The translations under genes and the position numbers were made by a program. From contig CAZVPI010000001.1 in NCBI GenBank assembly GCA_964628035.1, forward strand, positions 248,001 through 312,000: a stretch of DNA of 64,000 nt, given 5' to 3'. Below the pieces are notes generated by a model that was not told where the DNA came from, made no database searches, and was given only the letters and a program-made list of their open reading frames with translations. Source of the DNA: UBA2199 sp964628035. Lineage in GTDB: Bacteria > Acidobacteriota > Aminicenantia > UBA2199. How positions within the stretch are numbered: the first letter of the stretch is position 1; every line of letters starts with the position of its first letter. Shown here piece by piece: positions 40,584-49,751 of this stretch.

Positions 40584-41939
40584 CTAATCCTGTTTCCTGT
40601 GTACCAGGAACCGGTCGTAGAGCGCCAGGCCGACCATGGAGAGGACGCCCATGCCGGCGACGATCAGCCAGATGGCCGTGGGATTTGCCGGCTGGCCTTT
40701 GGCCACCGGGTTGGATATGAAGGTCTCGAACAGTCGGCCGCCCAGCGGCGCGCCGACGATCGAGCCCATGGCCACCGGCAGGTTGGCGTACCCCAGGTAG
40801 AGACCCTCCTGCCCCTTGGGGGCGATGGCGCCGATGTACTCGTAGATGCGCGGAGAGGCGAACATCTCGCCCAGGGCCATGGAGGCGATCGACAGGACGA
40901 TGAAGAGGCCGGCGACGGGCAGCAGCGCATGGAAGCCGCCGATGCGCAGCAGCGAGACCTTGAGCGAGATGTCGGCGAACAGCAACGGGGCCAGGATGTT
41001 CACCAGCATGCCCAGGGTGGTGACCAGCACGCCGATGAGGATGGAGCGTACCGGCGTCCAGCGCCTGGCCAGCCGGGTGATGAGCAGCTGCAGGGTGACG
41101 ATCATGATGGGATTGACCAGGGTGTAGAGCTCGACCGGCGCTAGGGGGTCGACCCAGCGCAGGAACAGCGGCATGAGATTGTAGAGCTGAACGTAGAGGA
41201 TCCAGAACAGGCCGATGACCACCAGGAAAAAAGCGAACTTCCAGTTCCTCAGCACGGTGACGATCCCGACCAGGGCCTGGGCCAGCGTCCGTTTCTGCAC
41301 GGCCTGGCCGTCCTTTTTGCCGTCGGCGACGTACTGCGGCTCGCGGTAGGCGAATAGGACGGCCAGCAGGCCGGCCAGGGCGAAGGCGAAGGCCACCGGG
41401 AAGAAGATGGCTGGAATGCCCAGGTGGCGGCGGGCGAAATAGGAGACGCCGCGGCCGCTGATCGAGCCGATGTTGATCACCATGTAGAAGATGGCGAAGC
41501 CGAGGGTGGCGCGCAGCCCCGAGGTCTTCTGCACCGTGCCGGCGATGCAGGGCTTGACGATCGAGCCGCCCAGGCCGATGAGCGCCACCCCCAGCAGCAC
41601 CGGCACGGCGTAGCCGCCGGCCTGCGGCCACAAGCCCTGGATGTTGCCCATGACCAGGTAGCCCAGCGTGAGCATGACGAAGGCCACGACCAGGGAGCGT
41701 TTGAAGCCGTACTTGTCGGCCAGCGTGCCGCTCAGGATCGGCAGGAAATAGATCAGCCCCCAGAGCAGGGAGCCGTTGATGAAGGTGGCGAAGGTCGGGC
41801 TCATGCCCAGGATCTCGGTCAGGTAGATGACCACGAACGAGGCCATGGCGTAGTAGGCGCCGCGTTCGAACAGCTCGATGACGTTGGCCGTCCAGAACGT
41901 AGCCGGGAAGGGGGCGGGCCGAGTCGGGGGCGAACTCAT
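40584..41939 (-). CDS. POT/PTR2-family proton-coupled oligopeptide transporter
   Basis: The 451-residue protein has about twelve helices. Helix 1 carries the PTR2-type motif ELFERGAYY (ExxER, proton coupling). The segment GTLADKYGFKRSL is the MFS loop motif, and GLGGSIVKPCIAGTV resembles POT helix 4/5. It would import di- or tripeptides. GGAGGCCCCC precedes the ATG, 12 bp after the aspS stop, so it is probably the last gene of the ispH-rpsA-aspS operon. Confidence 0.88.
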   Translation of the reverse strand: MSSPPTRPAPFPATFWTANVIELFERGAYYAMASFVVIYLTEILGMSPTFATFINGSLLWGLIYFLPILSGTLADKYGFKRSLVVAFVMLTLGYLVMGNIQGLWPQAGGYAVPVLLGVALIGLGGSIVKPCIAGTVQKTSGLRATLGFAIFYMVINIGSISGRGVSYFARRHLGIPAIFFPVAFAFALAGLLAVLFAYREPQYVADGKKDGQAVQKRTLAQALVGIVTVLRNWKFAFFLVVIGLFWILYVQLYNLMPLFLRWVDPLAPVELYTLVNPIMIVTLQLLITRLARRWTPVRSILIGVLVTTLGMLVNILAPLLFADISLKVSLLRIGGFHALLPVAGLFIVLSIASMALGEMFASPRIYEYIGAIAPKGQEGLYLGYANLPVAMGSIVGAPLGGRLFETFISNPVAKGQPANPTAIWLIVAGMGVLSMVGLALYDRFLVHRKQD

Positions 41940-41951
41940 GGGGGCCTCCGG

Positions 41952-43700
41952 TTATTTTTTCACGGCGATGCCGAGCTCGTCGAGCTGGCGCGGAGAGACC
42001 GACGATGGCGAGCCGGTGAGCAGGCACAGGGAAGAGGTGGTCTTGGGGAAGGCGATGATCTCGCGGATCGAATCCTCGCCCAGCAGCAGCATCATCAGGC
42101 GGTCGAAGCCCAGGGCGATGCCCAGGTGGGGCGGGGCGCCGAAGGCCAAGGCCTTGAGGAAGAAGCCGAAGCGCTCCTCGATTTCCCTTTCGGGAAGGGC
42201 GAGCAGCTGGAACACCCGGCGCTGCAGCGCGATGTCGTGGATCCTCTTGCTGCCGCCGCCCAGCTCCACGCCGTTGAGCACCAGGTCGTAGGCGATGGCC
42301 TTCGCCGCCAGCGGCTCGCTCTCCAGCAGCGCCACATCCGCGGGACAAGGCGAGGTGAAGGGGTGGTGGTTGGAGTCGAGGCGCTTCTCCTCCTCGTTGT
42401 AAAAGAAGAGGGGAAAATCGGTCACCCAAAGGAACTCCAGGCGGTTCTTGTCCTGGAAGGCGCGGCCGAGGTGCTCGCGCAGCCGGCCGGCCACGGCCAG
42501 GGCCTGCGGCTCGGCGTCGGCCAGCAGCAGCAGCAGGGCGCCGGGATCGATCCCGCGCGCGGCGAAGAGCGCGGCGATAGCCTCGGGCGCGACCTTCAGC
42601 GAGGACTTGAAGCCCTCGGGGGTCCGGCGCATCCAGATGACGCCCTTGCCGCCGAGCTTCCTCGCCGTATCGTTGATCTCGTCGAGCTGCTTGCGCGAAA
42701 AGGAGCCGCCGTCGGGGATGGCCAGGCCCTTGACCTTGGCTCCCGCGGCCAGGGCGGCGCGGACCAGTTCGCTGTCCCAGGAGGCGGCCTCGGCGCTGAA
42801 GTCCTCGATCACGAAGGGGATGCGCAGGTCGGGCTTGTCGGAGCCGTATCGGGCCATGGCCTCGGCATAGGGCAGGCGACGGAAAGGCAGGGCGACATCG
42901 AAGCCGCGCAGGGAGAACAGCTCGCGCATGAGCCGCTCGACGACGGCGAACAGCTCGTCGGGCTCGGCGAAGCTCATCTCCACGTCGATCTGGGTGAACT
43001 CGGGCTGGCGGTCGGCGCGCAGGTCCTCGTCGCGGAAGCAGCGCACGATCTGGTAATAGCGCTCGAAGCCCGAAACCATCAGCAGCTGCTTGAACTGCTG
43101 CGGCGACTGGGGCAGGGCGAAGAATCTCCCCTTGTAGATCCGTGAAGGGACGAGGTAGTCGCGGGCCCCCTCGGGGGTGGCGTTGCTCAGCATCGGCGTC
43201 TCGATGTCCAGGAAGCCCTCGCGGTCGAGGAAGTTGCGGGCCAGCAGGCTGGCCTTGGAGCGCAGCCGGAAGTTGCGCTGCAGGGCGGGATTGCGCAGGT
43301 CGATGTAGCGGTGCTTGAAGCGCAGCTCCTCGGAGACGTTCGCCCGCCCCTCGGGGACGAAGGGCGGGACCTCGGAAACGGCCAGGACGTCGATGCGCTC
43401 GGCCACGAGCTCGACCTGGCCGCTGGCCAGTTCGGGATTGGGCTTGGCGCGCGGCACCACCCGGCCGCTCACGGCCAGCACCGTCTCGCGGCCGATGCGC
43501 TTGAGCAGCCCCGGATCGGGAAAGGTCTCGTTGACCACCACCTGCAGCAGCCCCTCGCGGTCGCGCAGGTCAAGGAAGGTCAGCCCGCCCAGCTGGCGCA
43601 GGTTGTTCACCCAGCCGTACACGGTGACGGAGGAGCCGGCGTGCTCCTGGCGGAGTTCGCCGCAGTATATCTCGCGCTTCAGGGGTTTTGCTTCAGCCAT
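41952..43700 (-). CDS. aspS: aspartyl-tRNA synthetase
   Basis: The 582-residue class II synthetase has the N-terminal OB-fold (VTVYGWVNNLRQLGGLTFLD), class II motif 2 (RCFRDEDLRADRQPEFTQID) and motif 3 (GFDRLMMLLLGEDSIREII), and the bacterial GAD insertion. The leucine in RQLGG, where tRNA-Asn-accepting enzymes usually have histidine, suggests a discriminating enzyme (recalled rule). Its start overlaps hisS by 22 bp, a common gene order. Confidence 0.97.
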   Translation of the reverse strand: MAEAKPLKREIYCGELRQEHAGSSVTVYGWVNNLRQLGGLTFLDLRDREGLLQVVVNETFPDPGLLKRIGRETVLAVSGRVVPRAKPNPELASGQVELVAERIDVLAVSEVPPFVPEGRANVSEELRFKHRYIDLRNPALQRNFRLRSKASLLARNFLDREGFLDIETPMLSNATPEGARDYLVPSRIYKGRFFALPQSPQQFKQLLMVSGFERYYQIVRCFRDEDLRADRQPEFTQIDVEMSFAEPDELFAVVERLMRELFSLRGFDVALPFRRLPYAEAMARYGSDKPDLRIPFVIEDFSAEAASWDSELVRAALAAGAKVKGLAIPDGGSFSRKQLDEINDTARKLGGKGVIWMRRTPEGFKSSLKVAPEAIAALFAARGIDPGALLLLLADAEPQALAVAGRLREHLGRAFQDKNRLEFLWVTDFPLFFYNEEEKRLDSNHHPFTSPCPADVALLESEPLAAKAIAYDLVLNGVELGGGSKRIHDIALQRRVFQLLALPEREIEERFGFFLKALAFGAPPHLGIALGFDRLMMLLLGEDSIREIIAFPKTTSSLCLLTGSPSSVSPRQLDELGIAVKK

Positions 43701-44935
43701 GCATGCAGGTCCTTGAGGGGGATTTTGACTTGCTCCTGGGTGGCCATGTTCTTGACCGAGACCGCCTCGTCGCGGACCTCGTCCTCGGCCAGCACCAGGG
43801 TGAAGGCGGCGCCGATGCGGTCAGCCTTCTTGAACTGCTTCTTGAGGTTCCGTCCCTGGTAGTCGACGTACACCGGGTGGCCCTCCGCGCGCAGGACCTG
43901 CGCCAGCTGCGCGGCGTGCGCCAGCCAGCGCGGGTCGCCGAAGGCCACGAACAGCGGCCGCGGCGGCGCCGCCGGCCCCGGCAGGCGCTCCAGGTGCAGG
44001 ACCAGGCGCTCCATGCCGGCGGCGAAGCCGATGCCGGCCATGTCGGGCCCGCCGAGCTCGCGGATGAGGTCGTTGTAGCGGCCGCCGCCCAGCAGGGCGT
44101 TCTGGGCGCCGAGCTGCCCCGAGGTGACCTCGAAGGCGGTCTTGGTGTAATAGTCCAGGCCGCGCACCAGGCGCGGATTGAGGAGGAACGGGACGTTCAT
44201 CCAGCTCAGCGCCTCGCGCACGGCGGCGAAGTGCTCGCGGCACTCGGGGCACAGGTGGTCGCCGATCACCGGAAAGGAGGCGGCGATCCCCGCGCAGGCG
44301 TGCTGCTTGCAGTCGAAGATGCGCAGCGCGTTGCCGTCGATCTTGCGCCGGCAGTCGTCGCACAGGTCTGTGGAGCGGGCCTGCGCCGCCTGGCGCAGCA
44401 TTTCCAGGTAGGCCGGCCGGCATCGGGGGCAGCCCACCGAGTTCAGCTCCAGCTGCACCTGGGCGATGCCCAGGCGGCCCAGGAAGTCGACGGCCGAGAA
44501 GATCACCTCGGCGTCCACCTGCGGCGAGTCCTCGGCGAACACCTCGACGCCGAACTGGTGGAACTGGCGGTAGCGCCCCTTCTGCGGCTTGTCGTAGCGG
44601 AACATGGGGCCGATGTAGAAGAAGCGCAGGGGCGCCAGAGTCTCGAGCAGGTTGTTCTCGATGGCCGCCCGCGCCACCGAGGCGGTGTTCTCCGGCCGCA
44701 GGGTCAGGCTGCGGTCGGACTTGTCGCGGAAGGTGTACATCTCCTTCTGCACCACCTCGGTCTGGTCGCCGATGCCGCGGCTGAAGAGCTCGCTGTGCTC
44801 GAAGATCGGCGTGCGGATCTCCTGGTAGAGAAAACGGCCGTAGTAATCGCGGATGGCCCCTTCCAGGTGCTGCCAGGCATGGATCTCGGGCGCGAAGATG
44901 TCGCGCGTTCCTTTCGGTGCGTGAATGGCGCTCAT
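43679..44935 (-). CDS. hisS: histidyl-tRNA synthetase
   Basis: The 418-residue class II synthetase has PKGTRDIFAPE, motif 2 (FRYDKPQKGRYRQFHQFGVE), the histidine-specific loop VRGLDYYTKTAFE and motif 3 near GIGFAAGMERLVL. An anticodon-binding domain closes it. Its ATG overlaps the sulfatase-like stop as ATGA and its end overlaps aspS, so the three genes are translationally coupled. Confidence 0.97.
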   Translation of the reverse strand: MSAIHAPKGTRDIFAPEIHAWQHLEGAIRDYYGRFLYQEIRTPIFEHSELFSRGIGDQTEVVQKEMYTFRDKSDRSLTLRPENTASVARAAIENNLLETLAPLRFFYIGPMFRYDKPQKGRYRQFHQFGVEVFAEDSPQVDAEVIFSAVDFLGRLGIAQVQLELNSVGCPRCRPAYLEMLRQAAQARSTDLCDDCRRKIDGNALRIFDCKQHACAGIAASFPVIGDHLCPECREHFAAVREALSWMNVPFLLNPRLVRGLDYYTKTAFEVTSGQLGAQNALLGGGRYNDLIRELGGPDMAGIGFAAGMERLVLHLERLPGPAAPPRPLFVAFGDPRWLAHAAQLAQVLRAEGHPVYVDYQGRNLKKQFKKADRIGAAFTLVLAEDEVRDEAVSVKNMATQEQVKIPLKDLHAWLKQNP

Positions 44936-46521
44936 AGGTACCCCAATGATTTCAGCGTATCCATCGTCTTGCGGTCGAACCTCCCCTGCCGGCGCTTGCT
45001 GGCGGTGATGATGCGCGAGACGCGCAGCACCGAGTTGACCAGCTCCGGCCGCCGCCCCGAGGGATCGGGTTGGGCCTGCAGGTCGACGGTGCCGTGGCGG
45101 TCGCTCCGCAAGTCATAGAACTCCAACTGGCGCTCGCTGCGGCCGGGCTGGAAAATGACCTGCCAGGGGAAGTGCACCGTGGCGAAGGAGTCGAAGTAGG
45201 CCTCGGGCGAATAGGTCTCCAGGAAAAGCCTCGGGTCGGCCTCGGCCAGCGCGTCGCGGCCGGCCATGTGCCCGGGCCGGCGCAGGCCGGCCCGCGACAG
45301 CAGGGTGGGGGCGACGCTGAGGTTGGAGACCAGGGCGGGGCGCACCCCCCGCGGCCTGACGCCGACGCCGCTGAGGATGAAGGGGACGTGGGTGTAGACC
45401 TTGTTCAGGTAGTGGATGTGGCCGAAATGGCCGTTGTATTCGCCCAGCCCCTCGCCGTGGTCGCCCATGACCAGGAACAGCGAGCGCTCGTAGATGCCTG
45501 TCCGCCGCAGATGGTCGAGGAAGCGTCCCAGCTCGGCGTCCAGGTAGCGCACTTCCTCCCGGTAGCCCCGGCGCTTGGCCTCGTCGCTGGTCTTGACCTG
45601 GTATTTGAACGTCAGCTCGGCGCGGCAGGGGCGGCCGCCGCGGGGTGTCAGCCGCAGGCTGGAGCGGGTGGCGGCCGTCTGCAGCGTGACCCGCCCGAAG
45701 CGCTCATCGCGGCGCACGAGGTCGGCGGAGGGCTCCAGGTCGATCCCCGCGCCCGCATCCGTTGCCCTGACTTCCAGGTCGGAGAAAGCGACGCCGGTGA
45801 AGCCGTGGGCGCCCAGCATCGCCGGCGGCTCCGTCTCCAGGGCGATCTCGGTCGTCCCCGGCGCCAGGTCGAAGGTCAGGCGCAGGACCGGCTGCTGGCG
45901 GCTGGAACCGCGGTACAGGACTTCGCCGTCCCGGGAAACGGTGAAGCGCTCGGCGCCGCCTGGAGGGAAATAGGGCTCATGGGGATCGGAATAGTGGATC
46001 CAGACGAACGAGCGCCCCCCGCGCAGACGGTCGGCCAGCGCCATGGCGTCGCGGTTGACCTCCTCGGCGCTGCGGTACCACAGGTGGGGGGCGAAATTCT
46101 CCAGGTAGTGGTCGAAGCCCTTGTCCAGGCCGAACTCGCGCCGCAGCACGGCCAGGGAGACGGCGGCGCCTGTGGCGTAACCGGCGCGCTTGAGCACTTC
46201 GGCCAGGGCAGGATGGGGCTGCGGGCGCACCTGCCCGTTGTTGTAGAGCTTCAGCACGTGGGGCGGCAGCGAATAGAACATCGCGGCATGGCTGGGGGTG
46301 GTGATGGGGATGACGCTGTAGGCGTTGTCGAAGCGCACGCCGGCGGCGGCCAGGGCGGCCAGGTTCGGCGTCGCCCCGCCGGGGGCGTAGTCGATGGCGT
46401 CGGCGCGGGTCGTGTCCAATGTGATCAGGAAAAGGTGCCGGGGGGCGTCGCGGCGCGGCAGCAGGAGCCAGGCGCCGGCCAGCGCCGGGAGCAGCAGGAG
46501 CCAGGGCAGGCGCTTTCTCAT
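44932..46521 (-). CDS. membrane-anchored sulfatase/alkaline-phosphatase-superfamily hydrolase
   Basis: The 529-residue protein has an N-terminal anchor (LPWLLLLPALAGAWLLL) and a sulfatase-type domain: LITLDTTRADAI with metal ligands, then TTPSHAAMF at the nucleophile position, and VMGDHGEGLGEYNGHFGH. Classical sulfatases need Cys or Ser there for formylglycine (C/S-x-P-x-R). Here Thr-Pro-Ser-His is present, so a formylglycine sulfatase is unlikely; a phosphodiesterase or phosphotransferase with Thr as nucleophile is more plausible. A beta-rich insertion (about residues 170-290) may bind substrate. It overlaps the HIT gene and hisS by 4 bp each. Confidence 0.85.
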   Translation of the reverse strand: MRKRLPWLLLLPALAGAWLLLPRRDAPRHLFLITLDTTRADAIDYAPGGATPNLAALAAAGVRFDNAYSVIPITTPSHAAMFYSLPPHVLKLYNNGQVRPQPHPALAEVLKRAGYATGAAVSLAVLRREFGLDKGFDHYLENFAPHLWYRSAEEVNRDAMALADRLRGGRSFVWIHYSDPHEPYFPPGGAERFTVSRDGEVLYRGSSRQQPVLRLTFDLAPGTTEIALETEPPAMLGAHGFTGVAFSDLEVRATDAGAGIDLEPSADLVRRDERFGRVTLQTAATRSSLRLTPRGGRPCRAELTFKYQVKTSDEAKRRGYREEVRYLDAELGRFLDHLRRTGIYERSLFLVMGDHGEGLGEYNGHFGHIHYLNKVYTHVPFILSGVGVRPRGVRPALVSNLSVAPTLLSRAGLRRPGHMAGRDALAEADPRLFLETYSPEAYFDSFATVHFPWQVIFQPGRSERQLEFYDLRSDRHGTVDLQAQPDPSGRRPELVNSVLRVSRIITASKRRQGRFDRKTMDTLKSLGYL

Positions 46522-47003
46522 CGGCGGAAGGCGTCGCGCACGGCGCCGTGGACGGCGGCCAAATCGTAGGACAGCACCCGCGTGCCGCCGCTGACGGCCA
46601 TGAAGTTGGCGTCGCCCTGCCAGCGCGGCACCACGTGCAGGTGGAAATGGTCGCGGATGCCGGCCCCGGCCGCCCGGCCCAGGTTCATGCCGATATTGAA
46701 GCCCTCCGGGCCGAAGCACTGCCGCAGGACGGCCAGCGAGCGCTGGGCCAACTCCCACATCTCCCCCAGGTCGGAGGCGGCCATCTCCTCGGGCGAGGCC
46801 AGGTGGGCGCAGGGGGCGACCATCAGGTGGCCCGAGTTGTAGGGGTAGCGGTTCAGCAGGACGAAGAAACTGCGGCCGCGGTGGCAGACCAGCGAGGCCT
46901 CGTCGTCGTCGTTGGCCAGCGCCTGACAGAAAATGCAGCCGCCCTTGCCGCCGGCCTGGCCGGAGATGAATTTCCAGCGCCAGGGCGCCGCCAGGAATTT
47001 CAT
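46518..47003 (-). CDS. HIT-family nucleotide phosphorylase/hydrolase (Ap4A phosphorylase-like)
   Basis: The 161-residue protein has the HIT motif HFHLHVVPRW, a CIFC zinc-type pair after an APWRWKFI N-terminus, and RYPYNSGHLMVAP. This arrangement is typical of the bacterial Ap4A-phosphorylase branch of HIT proteins, which cleave dinucleoside polyphosphates. It lies 31 bp after rpsA and overlaps the sulfatase-like gene by 4 bp. Confidence 0.9.
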   Translation of the reverse strand: MKFLAAPWRWKFISGQAGGKGGCIFCQALANDDDEASLVCHRGRSFFVLLNRYPYNSGHLMVAPCAHLASPEEMAASDLGEMWELAQRSLAVLRQCFGPEGFNIGMNLGRAAGAGIRDHFHLHVVPRWQGDANFMAVSGGTRVLSYDLAAVHGAVRDAFRR

Positions 47004-47034
47004 GCGTGCCCTGAGCCCCGGCCCGACCGCGTTG

Positions 47035-48744
47035 TCATTTGTTCTTGTCCAACTCGTTCTGCAGCAGGTCGCCGAAGGTCGTGACCGAATCGTCCTCGGA
47101 CTTCATGTATTTCTGCAGCTCCTCGCGCTCGCGGGCCTTGGCCAGCGCCCGCAGGCTGAGGTAGGCCTTCTTGCGCTCGACCTCGACGCGCGAGATCAGC
47201 GCCTCGATCTTGTCGCCGGGCTTGAAGCGCTGCTCCAGCTCCTGGGCGCTGATCTTCTCCTCGTCGACGTCGCCGATGCGGATGAAGCCCTCGATGCTGC
47301 GCGTGAGCTCGACGGCCAGGCCGGCCTCGTTGACCTTGCGCACCGTCACCTCGACGGCCGTCCCCGGCTTGTGCTTGGCGAAGAACGACCGCCATTCGCC
47401 ATCGGCCAGGTGCTTGATGCCCAGCTGCACCTTGTAGTTGCGGTCCAGCTCGTCGCTGAGGATCATGGCGTCGATCTCCTCGCCCTCCTTCATGAACTCC
47501 TCGGGCGACTCGATGTGGTGGTAGCTGATGTCGGAGATCTTCACCACCCCCTCGACGCCGGCCTCCAGACCCATGAAGACCCGCGACTTGAGGATTTTCT
47601 TGACCTTGGCGCGGACGATCTCGCCGCGCTTGTGCTTCTCCAGGTACTTTTCCTCGGGCCGCGTCTCCAGCTGCTTCAGCCCCAGCTTGATCCTGCGCTC
47701 GTCCTTGTTGACCTCAATCACCTGCACCCACAGCTTGTCGCCCACGGCCACGTACTCCTCCACCGTGGCCGGACGGCCCTCCCAGGTGAGGTCGGAGATG
47801 TGCAGCAGCCCCTCGACCCCCTCCTCCAGCTCGATGAAGGCGCCGAAGCTGACGATCTTGACCACCTTGGCCACCAGGCGCTTGCCCAGGGGGTACTTGC
47901 TCTCGATGTCCTGCCAGGGGTCGTTGAAGCGCTGCTTGATGCCCAGGGAGATCTTGCCCCGCTCGCGGTCGATCTCCAACACCTTGACCTCGATCTCGTC
48001 GCCCTTGCGCAGCTTCTCGCGGGGATGGTTGATGCGGCCGTAGGAGATGTTGTCCTTGTGCACCAGCCCTTCCATGCCGCCCAGGTCGACGAAGGCGCCG
48101 TAGTCGACGATGGAGGTGACCACGCCCTTGACCGTTTGCCCGGACTGCAGCGACTCCAGCAGCAGCTTCTGCTTTTCCTGCTTCTCGTCCTCGAGCAGGA
48201 CGCGGCGCGAGACGGTGCCGCTCTTCTCCTTCTTGTTCAGCTTGACGACCTTGAACTGGAGCTCCCGGCCCAGCATCTTCTTGGGCGCCTTGACCTTCTG
48301 GATGTCGACCTGGCTCATGGGCAGGAACATCTCGATGCCCATGTCGACGACGTAGCCCTTCTCGTCGGGGGTCAGGCGCACGATGCGCCCGGGCAGCGGC
48401 GTGTTCTTCTTGTATGCCTGAAGGACGTTTTCCCAGCCCTGCTGGGCGTCCAATTGCTTCTTGGAGACGATGATGTAGCCTTCCTTAAAGTTCACGTTCT
48501 TGGACAGCACCTGGATGGTGTCGCCCACCTTGTACGGCATGTTGCCTTCCCAGTCGAGCAGCTCCTCGCGGTCCAGGAGGCCCTCGGTCTTCTGGCCGAT
48601 GTCGACGATCACCCGGTTCTCGATGATGTCGACGATGCGCCCCTCCAGCGGGGCATTGGAACCGACCGACTTGAGATCATACTCTTTCACCAGCTCGGAG
48701 AAGTCCTCCGTGTTCTTCTCGATGGTGTCGTTGCTGTCTGCCAT
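47035..48744 (-). CDS. rpsA: 30S ribosomal protein S1
   Basis: The 569-residue protein has six S1 RNA-binding repeats, starting near residues 33, 118, 203, 290, 375 and 460. Repeats 3-6 are the most canonical (for example VVTSIVDYGAFVDLGGMEGL and VVKIVSFGAFIELEEGVEGL). It brings mRNA to the 30S subunit. The gene begins 18 bp after ispH; ispH-S1 adjacency, and even fusion, is known in Firmicutes. Leaderless mRNAs in this genome would not need S1, making the arrangement notable. Confidence 0.95.
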   Translation of the reverse strand: MADSNDTIEKNTEDFSELVKEYDLKSVGSNAPLEGRIVDIIENRVIVDIGQKTEGLLDREELLDWEGNMPYKVGDTIQVLSKNVNFKEGYIIVSKKQLDAQQGWENVLQAYKKNTPLPGRIVRLTPDEKGYVVDMGIEMFLPMSQVDIQKVKAPKKMLGRELQFKVVKLNKKEKSGTVSRRVLLEDEKQEKQKLLLESLQSGQTVKGVVTSIVDYGAFVDLGGMEGLVHKDNISYGRINHPREKLRKGDEIEVKVLEIDRERGKISLGIKQRFNDPWQDIESKYPLGKRLVAKVVKIVSFGAFIELEEGVEGLLHISDLTWEGRPATVEEYVAVGDKLWVQVIEVNKDERRIKLGLKQLETRPEEKYLEKHKRGEIVRAKVKKILKSRVFMGLEAGVEGVVKISDISYHHIESPEEFMKEGEEIDAMILSDELDRNYKVQLGIKHLADGEWRSFFAKHKPGTAVEVTVRKVNEAGLAVELTRSIEGFIRIGDVDEEKISAQELEQRFKPGDKIEALISRVEVERKKAYLSLRALAKAREREELQKYMKSEDDSVTTFGDLLQNELDKNK

Positions 48745-48762
48745 GTTGCGTCTCCTTAGCGT

Positions 48763-49605
48763 TTATAGCTTGTGCAAGTATTTTTTTACGTTGTCCAGCT
48801 CCTGCGGCGAGGTCGAGGCCCCGGCGCTGAGGCCGATGGAGCGGAACGTCCTCAGCCTGGCCGCCACCCGGGGGCGTCGCAGGTCGTCGCAGGTCTCGAT
48901 GCGCAGGGCGTTGCGGTTGCTGGCGCGGGCGATCTGGTGGAGCTTCTTGGTGTTGGAGGAGATGCGGCTGCCCACGACGATGACGGCGTCCACCTTGGGA
49001 GCCAGGCGGCGCACCGCCTCCTGGCGCTCCTGGGTGGCCAGGCAGATGGTGTTGTGGACATGGAGCCGCTCCGCCTTGTCCAGCAGCACGGCGACGACCT
49101 CCTTGAAAAACGAAGTGTCCAGGGTGGTCTGGGCCACGACATGGATCTCGCGGCTCCTCGGCAGGGAGCGGGCCTCGGCCAGCGAGTTGATGATCGTCAC
49201 CCGGCGGGCGTAGCTGCGGGCGGCGACGATCTCGGGATGGTCCTTGTCGCCCACCAGCAGCACCGGGGCGCCGCAGCGGCCGAGGCGCTCGATGATCTTT
49301 TGCCCCTTCTTGACCAACGGGCAGGTGGCGTCGAGGCAGGGCACGCCCCGGCGCTTCAGCCTGCGCTCGACGTCGCGCGGCACGCCATGGGTGCGGATGC
49401 ACAGGGTGCGGCCCTTCTCGATCTCCGCCAGCGATCCGGCCTGGGTGATCCCCTTCGCCGCCAGGTCCTTGAGGACCGGCAGGTTGTGGATGAGGGGGCC
49501 GTAAGTCTGGATCCTTTTGCCGCGGCGATGGTATTCGTCGATCAGTTTCAAGGCCCTTTTGACTCCAAAGCAGAATCCCGCCTGCTCAGCGACTGATATT
49601 TTCAT
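48763..49605 (-). CDS. ispH: 4-hydroxy-3-methylbut-2-enyl diphosphate reductase
   Basis: IspH (LytB) makes IPP and DMAPP in the last step of the MEP isoprenoid pathway. The 280-residue protein has the [4Fe-4S] cysteines in GFCFGVKRA, DATCPLVKKGQ and NTICLATQERQ, and the conserved VGSRISSNTKKL. The start is fixed because the family begins MKI-x-x-A-x-x-x-GFCFGV. No Shine-Dalgarno is present. The promoter's -10 box ends only 13 bp before the ATG, so the leader should be about 6 nt. Confidence 0.96.
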   Translation of the reverse strand: MKISVAEQAGFCFGVKRALKLIDEYHRRGKRIQTYGPLIHNLPVLKDLAAKGITQAGSLAEIEKGRTLCIRTHGVPRDVERRLKRRGVPCLDATCPLVKKGQKIIERLGRCGAPVLLVGDKDHPEIVAARSYARRVTIINSLAEARSLPRSREIHVVAQTTLDTSFFKEVVAVLLDKAERLHVHNTICLATQERQEAVRRLAPKVDAVIVVGSRISSNTKKLHQIARASNRNALRIETCDDLRRPRVAARLRTFRSIGLSAGASTSPQELDNVKKYLHKL

Positions 49606-49618
49606 GGAATAAAGGCAA

Positions 49619-49647
49619 ACTATACAGGATTGCGGGCATTTTGTCAA
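49619..49647 (-). promoter_or_regulatory. sigma-70 promoter for the ispH-rpsA operon
   Basis: TTGACA (49647-49642), 17 bp, TATAGT (49624-49619). It probably drives ispH, rpsA, the HIT and sulfatase-like genes, hisS, aspS and the peptide transporter. Confidence 0.8.
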
Positions 49648-49703
49648 CCGCGGCGATGGCCGGAAGCGCGGTTTTTCTCAAGCGCATCCGTCGCCGCGGC
49701 GGC

Positions 49704-49732
49704 TTGACAACCCTGCGGGGATGACTTATAAA
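49704..49732 (+). promoter_or_regulatory. sigma-70 promoter for hutU
   Basis: TTGACA (49704-49709), 17 bp, TATAAA (49727-49732). A GGAGGAGG ribosome-binding site begins at 49736, so the leader is only about 12 nt. Confidence 0.8.
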
Positions 49733-49751
49733 CCCGGAGGAGGTACCCCCC

